64,000 bases of DNA, from NCBI GenBank assembly GCA_933228895.1, contig OW121857.1, forward strand, positions 74,953,672 to 75,017,671. The letters are read 5' to 3'. The stretch comes from Platycnemis pennipes. Lineage: Eukaryota > Arthropoda > Insecta > Odonata > Platycnemididae. Position numbers and translations under genes: made by a program. The notes under the pieces are model-generated. The model made no database searches. It saw only the letters and a program-made list of their open reading frames with translations, and had not been told where the DNA came from. Positions within the stretch are counted from its first letter, which is position 1, and every line of letters begins with the position of its first letter. This document shows, one piece after another, positions 1-10,925 of this stretch.

Positions 1-430
1 CACGCAAGACCCCTCCCCCCTCCTCACCCCCCCCCCCGTCCCCATCTCCCCATCACTCTCTTTAACGCCTTAACCCTCCTCCCTTTCCCACATCTCCCTT
101 CCTCTCCCCCATCCCCCTCTCATCCATTTCCTCGGGAAAGTGAAAAAGTAGTTCTCTCCAAAAACGTTCGTTTCATTCCCAAATTCCCCTCTCCCCATTG
201 CTTCTCCTTCCTCTTTTCCCTAACCGTAACTACCCTACACCTTTCCTTCCCGGAAAAACCTCGCGAACGAACCTACATGGGAGTAAAGAAAAGGAAAAAA
301 AAACGGAAAAATATTCCGCACTAATGCCTATTCGCATGCAAACGGGACCGAAAGAGGATTATAATCGCGACCGCGGTAGCCGTGCTCTAGTTGCCGTCAT
401 CCTTCCCTTGACGTGCTCGCGGTAGAGGAA
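1..430. other. Pyrimidine-rich low-complexity edge, no gene
   Basis: The + strand is dominated by C and T, with an interrupted C run in the first 40 bases and repeated CTCCC/TTCCC words. An open frame crosses 198-425, but its composition follows the low-complexity background and shows no domain, so I do not call it a gene. From 430 to about 990 I see nothing recognisable. Confidence 0.6.
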
Positions 431-993
431 CCCTCGAGCCTCGGCTAAATAAACCTAGGACGGATTCGCTCTCGCTAAGCCCTGAGATATCTCTTTATTT
501 TCCCGCGCCCGAATGCAAAAAAAAAGGGGAAATGTGAGCAGGCCAGCTAGATCAACAGGGACCCTGGCCGTCGAAAACTCCACATCGCGGACAGAAGGGG
601 AGAGATCCATCTATTACAAAACCTTCGAGACGTGTCACGTGCTCGAGATAGGTGAGAGGATGGAGCTCAAGAACAATCCATGGAAAAGTTCAGTAGGGAA
701 AGCCTCTGGCACTCCAATGGAGAAGTTATAAACCAAACCTCTTTTTGCAGTAGAAATAATACGATTGACGAAAAACAAGAGTAATTTCACGTTGGATGGA
801 AAGAATAGGGAATTCGAAAATTAAGTTATAACTTGAGCGAAGCTCTTCCTGTAAATGCGGTGGGCACTGGTAGACCAGACGCCTTGGAGACGGAAAGGTC
901 TCGTTATGCGTGTTTCATTCTGCTGAGAGGGTAAAACAATTTAGTGAGCTATGGTTGAGATTATTCGTTGTCATTGTCGCACCACTGGCCGCT

Positions 994-1190
994 GGCCGTT
1001 TTACACGGTCATTGAAACTGCGCAAGTTCATGCCACTTCCGTTTGAGCAGTCGTCCGCGAATGACCATGACGTAGTAAATTCTGAGGACACCTTTGACAG
1101 ATTTTAACGGCGCATGGATGTAGTTCAGTGACAATACACCATCAAGTAGCGGCGGTGCCGTTAATATATCGTTTAACGTCAGGATCCGTT
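994..1190 (+). mobile_element. Diverged MITE fragment (GGCCGTTTTACACGG terminus)
   Basis: The segment starts with GGCCGTTTTACACGG followed by TCATTGAAACTGCGCAAG. The reverse complement of 2036-2078 opens with the same kind of sequence (GGCCGTTTTA, then TCATTGAAACTGCACAGG). The terminus also resembles that of the intact MITE at 46289-46509 (AGGCCGCTTTACACG). No matching right terminus or target duplication is clear, so this is a decayed or truncated member of the same broad family. The right boundary is approximate. Confidence 0.4.
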
Positions 1191-1315
1191 AAGTAAAAAT
1201 TGATTGGACATAAATGATGCAATATATTACTATCACTTTAAAATGTGTTCTTAAACCATATTCTAAACAAAAGAGTGGGCACCTTAGTTTTCATCCTCAT
1301 CTGTGTTTCCAAGTC

Positions 1316-1608
1316 CATAGTCACTTCAGACCGGGAGGAAAGGTACAAGGATGGGAATGGAAGGGAAAGAGGAAGGGTGGATAGAAACCCGGCATCGGCA
1401 TTAGCCTGCTCTTAACGAAAAAGTGCCAAGGGGACCACGGCTTAACGTCCAATCCGACGGACGGAGTACTGTACTCGAACGTCCTCCACAACGCACTCAA
1501 GTAAGGATAGGTTTACCAAAAAAATATAATACCTCCCACTTCCAGGATTCGAACCCGAGCCTTTCCGGTGAGAGGCCAGTTCTTAAACCACTACAGCAAC
1601 CCGATCCC
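1316..1608 (-). mobile_element. tRNA-derived SINE, family 1
   Basis: On the minus strand a tRNA-like head carries an A-box-like GTAGTGGTTTAAGAACTGG and a B-box GGTTCGAATCC. The body has a GAGTAC..TACTCCGTCCGTCGGATGGGACG-like segment, a GCCGTGGTCCCCTTGGC segment and a tail with GCCGGGTTTCTATCCACCC. The same ordered landmarks recur at 6330, 19895, 23135, 35464, 37735 and 41010. The RNA polymerase III promoter boxes fit a SINE rather than a tRNA gene, because the cloverleaf arms do not close and a long body follows. Confidence 0.85.
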
Positions 1609-1889
1609 ATTACTATGCAGCTTAGGCACGTATACTTAACCTACGTTTTGAATAGCGCAGAACGCATGGCTGTAGGTCAATTTAACGAGGGGCCTCTGCC
1701 TTTAAGAAGGAAATTTAAGCTTTTAAAGAAATAAGCTCATGATTACTGCACTTAATGCACCACTTAAAAGATTTGAGTGCAAAAACACTTGAACGTTTGA
1801 GTGCGCAAAAAACACTCTTCTCAATCATCAACAACCTGTTTAATCGTTAAAATTCCGGTGGTAGTTCGTTACCGTTACACTTGCACCTT

Positions 1890-2081
1890 CTAGTGGGGAA
1901 AAATGTGTTAACTGCTAGAATGTATGCATAAGATTCGAGCATGTTCTAATTTTATCGCAGTCATTTGCGCAGTGGCGCAGTCTCTCCTCGCAAGTCGTCG
2001 CTGTACACGGTGCCATATTTCTCGCGCAAGTTTTCTTGCAGCTGCCTGTGCAGTTTCAATGACTACATAAAACGGCCTTAA
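1890..2081 (-). mobile_element. Diverged MITE fragment, partner of 994-1190
   Basis: Read on the minus strand the element begins AAGGCCGTTTTATGTAG followed by TCATTGAAACTG, closely matching the 994-1008 terminus in reverse orientation. The right end (CGGCCT at 2073-2078) is followed directly by TAA, the same trinucleotide that flanks the intact MITE at 46 kb. The left terminus is not recognisable, so the copy is probably truncated and the left boundary is a guess. Confidence 0.4.
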
Positions 2082-4869
2082 GCTTAATAAGCTCCGATAT
2101 CGAAGAATGACGGGAAAGTCATAGGACAATACTCAAGTCCTGCTCAACATAAGCACTTTTATATTTTAGTTAACGTAAATAAACATCAGGGGCCCATATG
2201 AGAAGAAAATGGCGAGATAACTTGTCTCCAATACAGAGAAAGGTTATGGCTGAAAATGACCTATATTCCTCCTTCTAGGCATAACTGAAATCAAAAACTC
2301 GTGCAAAAGAATTACGACGTTATCTTTCCAAGTAAAATTCTGCGTAAAATGCACGTCAAGTCAAAACATTTTAAAAGAATCAAGCACTTAGTGTTTAAAT
2401 TTTATTTTGGACTCGAGGAAACTGTCAAAATGACCATTCTTGTCCATATAGAGCTAGATATTAAAAATAAATTACAGTTTAAATCCGTGAATTACCGCTC
2501 CATAACACTCAACAGTTGATCTCAGCATGTCATCCCGCTGGTGATAAAACTATTGGCTTCAAATACATTTATTTACCAAATAAAACCTATGATATACATA
2601 TTAATTTTACAACTTTCAAACGATGAAAACATGAGTTCATGTTTAGGGATAACAAAGCAACAACACAATAAGTATAATAAAAGGGAATAGAATGAAATTA
2701 ATTAAAATTAGTTAAACTCAAATTATAGGCAAAACTTATGCTATTAATTTACTTTATCTTGAGCCTCAATCAAAAACATAATGCCCATCGAATGGCTTCT
2801 CGTTCGAAAATTCTCTTGAACAAGAAATTTCAAACTTCGATCAAAAGGCGGAAACGAAACTGAAGGATTTTAAAGAGCTTAATTACCAATGGTTCAGAGT
2901 TAAAGTGTATTCCAATTAGCGTAAGCGGGGAGTAACTCTTTCATGAACTTGCTCGTTTCAGAAGGTCTAGTCCAGCAAAGGGTAAGTTCTTGTAAATAGA
3001 GTGATAAACGATGAGAGGAATTTTTTAGTTGATTTAAGCTCAAAAATGAGACGTATTCATCTAAAAATAGAAACCGAGTATCATGAAAGACTTCATGCAT
3101 ATTTAAAAGATTCAGATGACTGAAGAAATCCATACAAACCCAAATTCGGCAGAGGAATAACTGAATAATGATTAACCAACTTTTAGTGTGGAACGAGGTA
3201 GCGTACCCTTGACGTCAAATCAAATATATTTTTGGAACTTATTTTAATAATGATGCATTATTTGGGAATTCAAATTAAGCGATAATAAAATTAGAATGAA
3301 TAGAATTAGCTTCGGGGAATGTACTCAAGGGAAATAACGATCCTCACACAGTTTCAAATCTGCTTTGGCACATGACGATTGCTGAAAAATTCATGAAAAT
3401 TATTTAACGTTTTAGATAAATGGCACATTTTTTGAAGTTTCAAATTTATTACGATGCCAGCTATTGTACTTACGTTTCAGATTTTAGAGTGAGGCTAATA
3501 TAATGATGACAGCAAAATTTATTTTTAAGCTCTTACGCAGATAGAACCGTTTTCATCCATACAGAGATAATATTAAGTCAATAAGCATTACCAACAAATA
3601 TTATTTCTCTCACAGGAAAGCATAGTTTTCAATTTTCCAAAACGAATTGGAAAATATTAGAAGAATGCTTAGGATTAGTTATGCATGTACAGAAATATTT
3701 TCTAAATTCCCAAACTAAATCTATCCCCGTTAATAGAAATATCGAGGCATAAAAAAAACATCCCATTTAGGGATTGTCCCAGATAGCACAATGCCTTCAA
3801 ATCCGAGGCTATGATCCTCTGAAGCGATATCTCGATGCGAAATTTGCAGGCTGATTGCAAAAGCACTAGGACTAAATAGAATCAACATTTGCAGAGTCGA
3901 TGCCTCGGATTCGGTTCCTCCTGACGAATCCAATCCCACCAGTGTACAGGGAAAGACGTCCTCGATGTTTGCTCAGGGAGTGAGGAAACAAAAGCGGTAA
4001 CTGGGGAAATTGAGTCAAGAGCTCAAGACGGCTTCCCCGAATTTTGATCCGGCATCCATGCAATTGTATTGAAAACTCGGCACGGCAGAACGCATCAGCA
4101 AATTTCAAGACCTCCCCGGCTCATTTCACGAAACATGAAAACGCATCCTAACAAGTATGGATTCACGATAAAGCGTACACTTCCATATAAACTATCGGAA
4201 AAGACTAACTTAAGAGACATTTTCATATCAGATCTACTTCCATTAGAATTCAAATGTCACAAAACAGTGGGTCTCCCTATATCGACGCCTTCCTTACTGT
4301 ATTTACACTGGGCGATAATTAAATGTAAGTCATAGGAAATAACTGCCATGAAAATCTAAGAGAAAAAATTAAAACAGTTGAAGCACATCATCATCATCCT
4401 TCATACCATTTCGGATTAATGGATTGTATTTATGTACACTGATTAAGAACAAAATGTACCGAGTACGGAACTACGGTATCTTTGAGATGCATCATATGTA
4501 TATATGGAATGTTGTGGAGAAGTTAGAACGCTTTTCATATTTTTAACTGGATGAAAACTTGGACAGCAAGGTCAAGAACAAACAAAGAAACGGATGATAC
4601 CCTCAAAGGAGCCAGGCAGTTTTTCAAAATATAAAAATTTCCTCTTACCTCCCATTGTGAGAGCAAGAAATACACAATAGTAGATAGCATACAAATAATA
4701 CTTCTATTATTTTCTAGGTTCCATATCTCTTTGAGAAATAGTAAAGGCAGAAAGAGATAAATAACCCCATTTTCCGTAATAAGTGGATTTAACATGCTGT
4801 TGGGGATTGAAACTTGAACAGTAATGCTTTCACCAATCAAAGTGAACACCGGGTACAAACTACAAAACT
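2082..4869. other. AT-rich sequence without recognisable feature
   Basis: About 2.8 kb of AT-rich, apparently single-copy DNA. No open frame longer than about 90 codons shows recognisable composition or domains, and I see no tRNA-like head or terminal repeat. A short (CAT)n run lies at about 4387-4397, just before a TTCATACC segment that could be a worn LINE tail, but the evidence is weak. Confidence 0.5.
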
Positions 4870-4930
4870 ATATCTAAGTAATGCCCTGTAAGCCGCCGCA
4901 AAGGTGTGAGACGGGGTGAAAAATAAACAC
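4870..4930 (+). repeat. Dispersed hairpin repeat, copy 1
   Basis: The core reads ATGCCCTGTAAGCCGCCGC then AAAGGTGTGAGACGGGGTGAA. It is a diverged copy of a short repeat found eight times in the window, whose best copies (37982, 40033) read CCYGYAAGCCACCRC then RAGGGTGTGTGGCAGG. The GCCAC and GTGGC words in the consensus can pair into a hairpin; this copy has lost part of that symmetry. Confidence 0.6.
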
Positions 4931-5074
4931 AAATCACAAAGGAGAATTTCTCAAATACGTATTAAATCTAATTCAGAGTGGAATTCACTAATCGAGTTGG
5001 GGATTAGTAACTTCAAGAGGATATCTATGCCTTCCCAGAATATTTCACTTAAAATCACATAGCTTGGGCAAAGT

Positions 5075-5605
5075 TGATGAACTTTTCGGGAGGGGAAAGG
5101 CTTCCCCTAGAGTTAAACCGGGATTCAAGGATCGGAAGTCGAATGCCTTCTCCACAATGGTGCTTCTCTCGGTCCCTTTTTCATTTGCACATGTGTAAAG
5201 TACGCAATAATATGGTCAATAGGAGAAAGGAGGTAACGTGGAGAACTTCCATGGTTCGCTACTCCGCTGCCGAGCATCTTGTGTGAGTCTATTTCATTCA
5301 GAAAACGCCATGCTACACCGGAAATGTGTACCTTGCATATAAATCGCATAGCTTGTTAACATATAATGTGTTCTTCTGTAAGAATGAGACTTCTCCTGGT
5401 TTAGAGTCCGGGTTTCAGAGATCTTAAGGGGAATGCTCTGCCTGCAGGGCTACTACGACGTATTGGTTCACTTGCATTTAGGAAATAAATCATACCGATA
5501 TGGAAAATGGAAGCAAGGAGGTTATCCTCGGTTCCCTTCTTTGCTGCCGAGATTGGAGTGTCCATTTCTTTCAGCAAACCTTGCTAATCCTGGTTAAACT
5601 CGGTA
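5075..5605 (+). repeat. Two diverged direct copies of a ~250-bp repeat
   Basis: Copy one (about 5110-5340) and copy two (about 5400-5600) run in parallel. Each has GGGATTCAAGGAT- or GGGTTTCAGAGAT-like starts, a TTGCA(T/C) block, an AATA(T/A)GG..GGAGGT(A/T)A block, then CTGCCGAG followed by TTTC(A/T)TTCAG(A/C)AAA and a CATGCTA/CTTGCTAA end. The match is gapped and imperfect, so this is either an old tandem duplication or two insertions of one repeat. I do not recognise the family. Confidence 0.45.
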
Positions 5606-6250
5606 TCAGTTGGGTTCCTTCCACACCGAAGTGACTGCTGATTATTTCCCCGGCAACCCCCGATCCTTCCACCGCCGGGACATCCTCTTCCCTCCCGGGA
5701 AAGCCGAAATTTATTTCCCCGCCCGACCCCCAAATCCTTCCCGGGTGTCACCGATATCGCCACCGGACACTTCACCCTTCTCCGCACGCATATTTCCACA
5801 GAGAGTGCCACGCCCAAGCCTCGCAACGAATCGAAACTCCGTCGCTCCACCAAGCTAACCCCCCCCGGCACCAAACTACCCCGATCCATCTTCCCTCTCG
5901 CAGGCACATCTCCACCTACAAATCCTTACCTCCAACCGCTAACCTCCGCCTCCTCCTCAAAGCCTTCCGCTAACACCTCTCTTGCCCTCCTCGAAAAATC
6001 CAACCTCCCTGTTCAAGCCACCGCGGGACCATTTGTCATTTGCGGGACTCCTGTCCCCTCCCGCACCCCACGTCCTAAATATCTCCGAACTCGCGCCCCC
6101 AACCCCCTCCCCCCCCCCCCATTGTCCACTCCCCCTCCTTCGTCTTGTCCGCCACGCCATTGTCTTCCCTCCTGCCTCCACCTCTCCGGGAGTCCTGAAC
6201 AAAGAACGAACGTTGGGGAGTGGTCCCTTCGCCAAACCCACGTACATGCG
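5606..6250. other. Pyrimidine-rich, CpG-containing block
   Basis: The + strand is rich in C/T with many CCTCC, CCCCC and CGCC words, including a 12-C run at about 6109-6120. Both strands stay open here (for example 5957-6448 on the minus strand, 163 codons), but the products are low-complexity Gly/Arg- or Pro/Ser-rich. I regard the open frames as a by-product of base composition. Confidence 0.5.
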
Positions 6251-6329
6251 TGTGCCCGTGTGGGTGGAGTGAGTGAGATAACAGAAAGAGAATCGCGGGA
6301 CATATGAAACGAAATCTCTGTCCACTCTC

Positions 6330-6575
6330 GTCGCCAGTCTCCTAAGGGATCTTTTCTCCAGCTGGTTTTTAGTCCTGAGTTCGAATCCAGACACTAGCAA
6401 TATTCTCACTGATATACCGATCCCTATTGAGTAGCATGCGGAGAGCACTTCAACTGGAGCACTCCTCCATTGGTTGGGATTCTAAACAATGCATCACTTG
6501 ACGCTTTCATTATGGCTAAAGTAGACTTATACCGTCGTCGGGTTTCTTTCCACCCTTCCCCCTGCATCTATAACC
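6330..6575 (+). mobile_element. SINE family 1, diverged copy
   Basis: The B-box remnant GAGTTCGAATCCAGAC is followed by GAGAGCACTTCAACTGG and then CCGTCGTCGGGTTTCTTTCCACCC. Landmark order and the closing GGGTTTCTNTCCACCCTTCC segment match the copies at 1316 (reverse) and 19895. The A box is poorly preserved and the middle is shortened. Confidence 0.65.
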
Positions 6576-6795
6576 AGCGGAGTGATAAAAGAAAGGCTAG
6601 TTTTAAATTCATAAGTGTTCTTAATTAAATTACCTAGATAAGAGCTACTTCTATTTAAAAAGAATCACGCGAACATTTTTCACGGAGGTGTTCAGAGATC
6701 AAGGTTTCAGGGACTGGAAAAATGATAACTCGGGTTATCACTTTCGCACACAGTCTAATTTTTGGCCCTTAACCTTGTGGAACCACAAGATTGGG

Positions 6796-7022
6796 AATGA
6801 AACGTCACATTGTACATTCAACACACACACTTTATTAGTATCAACCATGGTTCCGATATGTAAATATCATTATCAAAGTCCTTCCCACACTGAAGCCCAT
6901 ACATTTCCCATATATGTCCCATATATAGGCTTCCGTTAGGTTTGATAATGACATTGACCTGCCGAAACCATGGTCGGTACTAATAAAGTGTGTGTGAAAT
7001 GCACAACGCGACGTTTAATTTC
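6796..7022. mobile_element. Foldback element A with hammerhead-like termini
   Basis: Two inverted arms, about 6796-6880 and 6939-7022, flank a ~58-nt centre. Inner arms: CTTTATTAGTATCAACCATGG on the left against the complement of CCATGGTCGGTACTAATAAAG on the right. Outer arms: ACGTCACATTGTACATTCA against the complement of TGAAATGCACAACGCGACGT. The right arm carries TTGATAATGA, then GAAACCATGGTC at 6964-6975; the left arm carries the decayed counterpart on the minus strand (6842-6854). The centre can form a further hairpin (GAAGCC..GGCTTC). The layout suggests a derivative of a Penelope-like element. Confidence 0.7.
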
Positions 7023-7420
7023 CTTTCATTTCCACCGCACAGGGTGTATTTCTTCATTCTTTTTCGATTCATTCGAGACATTGAATTTCTGAATTTTACG
7101 ATTAAATGTTGTTTACCAGCTGGTTTCTATTCGATTGCTGGCCTCTGTATTCTACATTCGCTGTCATGTGCTCTGATTGGCTGCTTCCGGCTCCTTGCAC
7201 GTCCAGAGAGATGGAAAAGAGGACCTGCTCAAATGGTAAAATAAGGGATGGGAGTCCCTATCATTTGAGCTGTGCCAAAAAATGATCAGTTTGGATGTTT
7301 ATTTTTTCAGTTTTCGTTTGAACTATTATTGTCGCAATACTTGAAATTATCCAAGAAAAGTTATTGTGTGACTCAGGTGTAAGCAAAAGCGTAGAGATAA
7401 TAATTATGATTGAGTCAAAA

Positions 7421-7612
7421 AACGATAGCCATATAAATGTCGTGCAGGCTTCGCAACCCAAAGATCATGGGTTCTAATCCCGCCTCCACCATGTATGTTG
7501 TATGTATCTGATGTCAAATGGGACATTTTTTTCATCGGTTGGAATACACCAAGCGTAAAGCAAGTCGTACCAGAGTCTATACATACTCTGGGGCGGGAAG
7601 ACTTCATGGTAA
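7421..7612 (+). mobile_element. tRNA-headed SINE-like repeat, family 3
   Basis: A B-box-like GGGTTCTAATCCCGCC follows an A-box-like TAGCCATATAAATGTCGTGC, but no cloverleaf with closed arms is evident. The body does not share the CCGTCCGTCGGATGGGACG block of family 1. A worn relative may lie at about 61955-62110 (CTCGTGGGTTCGTATCTCC). The 3' boundary is uncertain. Confidence 0.5.
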
Positions 7613-8179
7613 GAATAAAACGGTTTTCCCAAAATCATCTTGCAAAACGGTGAATAAATTTGTTCATTGCACTACGCTACATAAGACACTTTGATCAAGG
7701 ACCACTTTATATTACCGGAAACGACGTTTTAATTACTGCCTCCAATTAGGAAATCAAAGCAAAATATGTTGATTAGAAGTGTTATGGTTCAAAGATCATG
7801 TATTTGGAAGGATATATAAATGCATGCTAAATTCACTTTAAGGCTACGCATTGCCTAATGAGTGTAGGCTCAAAGATCGAATATAAAGACGTGCTTGTAA
7901 GTCTGACTGTGAAGTCGAAGAACATTAGTCAAGGATGAGCATTTCATTAAACCGGATGGCCTCGGGGATGCTGCGGCTCGCGGAGGAGGAGTGTAGGGGG
8001 CGTTGAAGGAGACGCTCCACACATCCACGGCCCACGCATCTTCACGCACCCGGTCAGGTTAATCATCTCTTGCCGAACACGCACCAGCCAAATGCCCACC
8101 ACGACCCTGTAGGGGCGACAGGGAATGTATTCCTGTATACGCGTTTCTGCGTCTATTTCCGAGACGACACACTTAAATT

Positions 8180-8620
8180 CTTACGGCTGACGACGACGTT
8201 TCGCGGAAGACGACGATTTGAGAGAGAGAGAGAGAAAAAAAAGAAACGCGGGGAGAGAGCGCCCGCTTCGAAAAGGGAGGGAAAATGAAAAAAATTGAAA
8301 GCTTAGCAGCGATGCATTCGCTGGAACGAGGCGAAGCACCCCGTTCACCGCCGTAGATCATTCTCAAAATATTATCCGGTGGAGAAACTCTCTCGTGACC
8401 TGGGCTATCCCCAGGATTCATGCATCGTCGACAGCGACGTAGTAGGCGGTCGGAGAGAAGGGGAGGTGGGAGGGAAGACCCACAAATTCGCCCGCAACTT
8501 ACAATATCAAAGGGGGTAGTGGGTGGGGAGGAGAAGGAAAGGGTGGGGCAGGAGGGGAAAGACGCCTCCCTCGCCCCCACCCCCCTTCGCATACAGCTAA
8601 GATAGAGTTGAGAAGTCTCA
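8180..8620 (+). repeat. Purine-rich block with (GA)n microsatellite
   Basis: A (GA)n run at 8220-8235 is followed by A- and G-rich sequence, interrupted by a mixed stretch and resumed at 8440-8560 as GGGAGG/GGAGAAGG words. A 152-codon minus-strand frame crosses it, but the product is Ser/Arg/Pro-rich with no domain. I rate it as low-complexity DNA. Confidence 0.6.
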
Positions 8621-8849
8621 CGTGTCCCCAAGGGAGCAGTCGGGCATACTATACAATTTTTCCCTTACCATTCAATTTTTAGGCCAAGTTTTCCGATACG
8701 GTGCTGAAGGTTAGGTCATACAAACGTACGTATACTATGCACAAAACTACTTGAGCAACTTCGGATTAAATATAAAATTGCAAAAAAATTATTTATACTC
8801 TGCTATTACATAGTTTATTCATAGTGCGGTATACAGCTAGCTCTTCTTT

Positions 8850-9345
8850 ACGTTTCCTTCGCAATACATTCCCTCCATTTCTTTAGAGGTCTTCGGCGCA
8901 TGTTTCTTTCTGTTGGAGTCCAGTTCCATACCTCCAGCTTTTATTCCATCATTCACCTTCAGCGCCCATACCAATTATGTTGCTAATTCATTTATGGTAT
9001 CAATATTTGTATTTACTGTATTTCCGGCTTCCTTTTCCTCATACTTTCATTTCTAACCTGATTATATAAGGTTAATCCGCAGTATTTACTCCCATACGCC
9101 ATTTTTGCTGAAAATAGTCTTTAACGCATAATATTGATCAAGACCCACACTTCATACGTGAATGCCATACGTCACGACTGGCTTTATCACAGTTTTAAAA
9201 ATATTTTTTTATTATTAAGTTATTGTTCTACAAGATTAGATGTATTATAGTGACTTTTCTCATTCATTTCTCTTTTCCAGCTTTCTCCATTATGTCTTAT
9301 AGTCGTCCTTCCCCTCTTTCCTAGCTCTACGCTAAGGTATTCATA
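8850..9345 (-). pseudogene. Decayed LINE reverse-transcriptase C-terminal region
   Basis: On the minus strand the segment at about 9163-9196 translates as TVIKPVVTYG, the thumb-proximal motif that ends the polymerase region of many non-LTR elements (family form R/K-P-V-L/V-x-Y-G). Further along the same strand, near 8850-8930, a frame gives WTPTERNMRRRPLKKWREC, which matches the carboxy-terminal GRP..RW segment seen in these LINEs. The two motifs lie in different frames with stops between them, so the copy is dead. No endonuclease domain or 5' part is visible; 5' truncation is usual for LINE insertions. Confidence 0.65.
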
Positions 9346-10340
9346 TTAAACAATGTTTTTTGTTTTTCCACTTACTTAAGATTAACTGGAAAGAAAACAA
9401 TAAAATGAAACAATAAATGAGTAAAACATGTTAAATTTTCTGTGAATGCTCTATCCACAAGGTGGCAAGAAAAATATACGTTGTTTCGTAAACAATGAAT
9501 GGGAATTGGTCGCAAAAATGTCATTTCTTTTTTTTTGTAGCAAATATGTTCTCCTACGCAAGAAGTTCAAAAAAGAGTGGAAGCTAAGGGAGGTCTGTTG
9601 AGACTTCGTAGATGGGACGGGACAACGTAATCGGCCACATCTCATGACATTTTAATATTATGAAGGCAGTTGATGGGGGGTAAAGGAATGGGTTGGTACT
9701 GCTACGGTTGACCTGCGGTGAGATATGCGGAGAAAATTGCGAAGAATGTATAACAGAAGAATGATATTAACTGTCAGGTGTTAGTCAGTAGAGAATCCAA
9801 TGAAGAGCTGGGTCCAATCCACAACAGGACTGACAATCAATGATGATAAAATATTTAATGACAGTGGCACTCATCATATTTTTTTATTTTCATTCCCTTC
9901 CATTGTAACTTCCAATATTTTCCGTTTAGATTCCGTCGTGACATTTACCAACATAGCAACCTAAATTTCGCGTGTTTAAACACTTTCGTTGACATAGATA
10001 TTCTGTTTGTTGTAGAAAAGCGAGCAGGGTATAGACTGTGTAATAATTTAAGCCACTCCATTATCTAAAAACAAAAGTCTACTAATTCCTTCACATCCAA
10101 AACAACCAAGACACTTGTTTTTCAGACAGGGTAAGCGATTCACTACGTAAATATATTTCTAAAGAACCACTATATTGTTTTGACGGGCATGATTCAAATT
10201 TTTTATGGATATCAGTGGCCAGGGATGGACCATTACGGAACTCATTGTTGACGAGGCAAAATGCATCTGTGCACAGCCATGTGATGCGATAGCGGGGAAT
10301 GAAGTTGGGCAGCCTTATATTTTTTAATTTAATAAATTTC
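9346..10340. other. Unannotated AT-rich interval
   Basis: No terminal repeats, tRNA-like head or recognisable protein remnant was seen. A 64-codon minus-strand frame at 9451-9645 has no recognisable features. Confidence 0.4.
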
Positions 10341-10344
10341 TACC

Positions 10345-10700
10345 GGAGTTAGGGTAGGTAGTGATGGAGTTTCCATGTTCAAATTTGCATTCCATCAATC
10401 TACCCCTGCCTCTTTTTCTCCTCAAGTCACAAATTTCCTTCATGCTAATCACAATACCATTTATATTTCTTCCTTATCCTCGCTTACACGTTATTATACC
10501 TACAATGACGACCTTAATAAGGACATCCTTCCCAAGTAGTTATCTTTTCCAACTACCGTGACTACTAATTTCTGACAACAATAGGTATTCACTCCTCCCC
10601 AACCATGTACATTATCTTTAAATTTGTGCCCTCCTGGTCCATCGAACCTTCTTCATACTCTTCCACGTCCATATTTGTAAAGTATCCAATCTATTTCCGT
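10345..10700. repeat. Interspersed repeat sharing a start with 43230
   Basis: AGTTAGGGTAGGTAGTGATGGAGT at 10347-10370 is almost the same as 43233-43256 (AGTTAGGGTAGGTTTTGATGGAGT). Both copies continue into long pyrimidine-rich + strand sequence, but I cannot align them base by base beyond the start. An antisense LINE remnant is possible, though I recognise no protein motif. Confidence 0.35.
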
Positions 10701-10796
10701 TATAATGTATACATATTTACACATAATTTTTTATCTTTATTCCGGCTTAATTTAACATAAAGAAATGGTTCGATAGCACACGAATTAATGAACACA

Positions 10797-10925
10797 ATAT
10801 GGTGGGGAAAATGGAAGAAAGCCAGATTTAAACAGAAAAAAATATTATGAAGCCGGGAAACGAACCACGCATTCTGCTACCCGAAGTAAAATACACGACC
10901 ACTACTACATACTAGGCTACCTGGC
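10797..10925 (-). mobile_element. tRNA-derived SINE, family 2
   Basis: On the minus strand, TAGCCTAGTATGTAGTAGTGG resembles an A-box region and GTGGTTCGTTTCCCGGCTTC a B-box region. It is followed by TTCTTCCATTTTCCCCACC. The copy at 55505-55625 (reverse) has the same order: GTGGTTCAAATCCCGACT followed by TTCCATGTTCCCCACC. The shared downstream TTCCAT.TTCCCCAC block separates this family from family 1. Confidence 0.6.
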
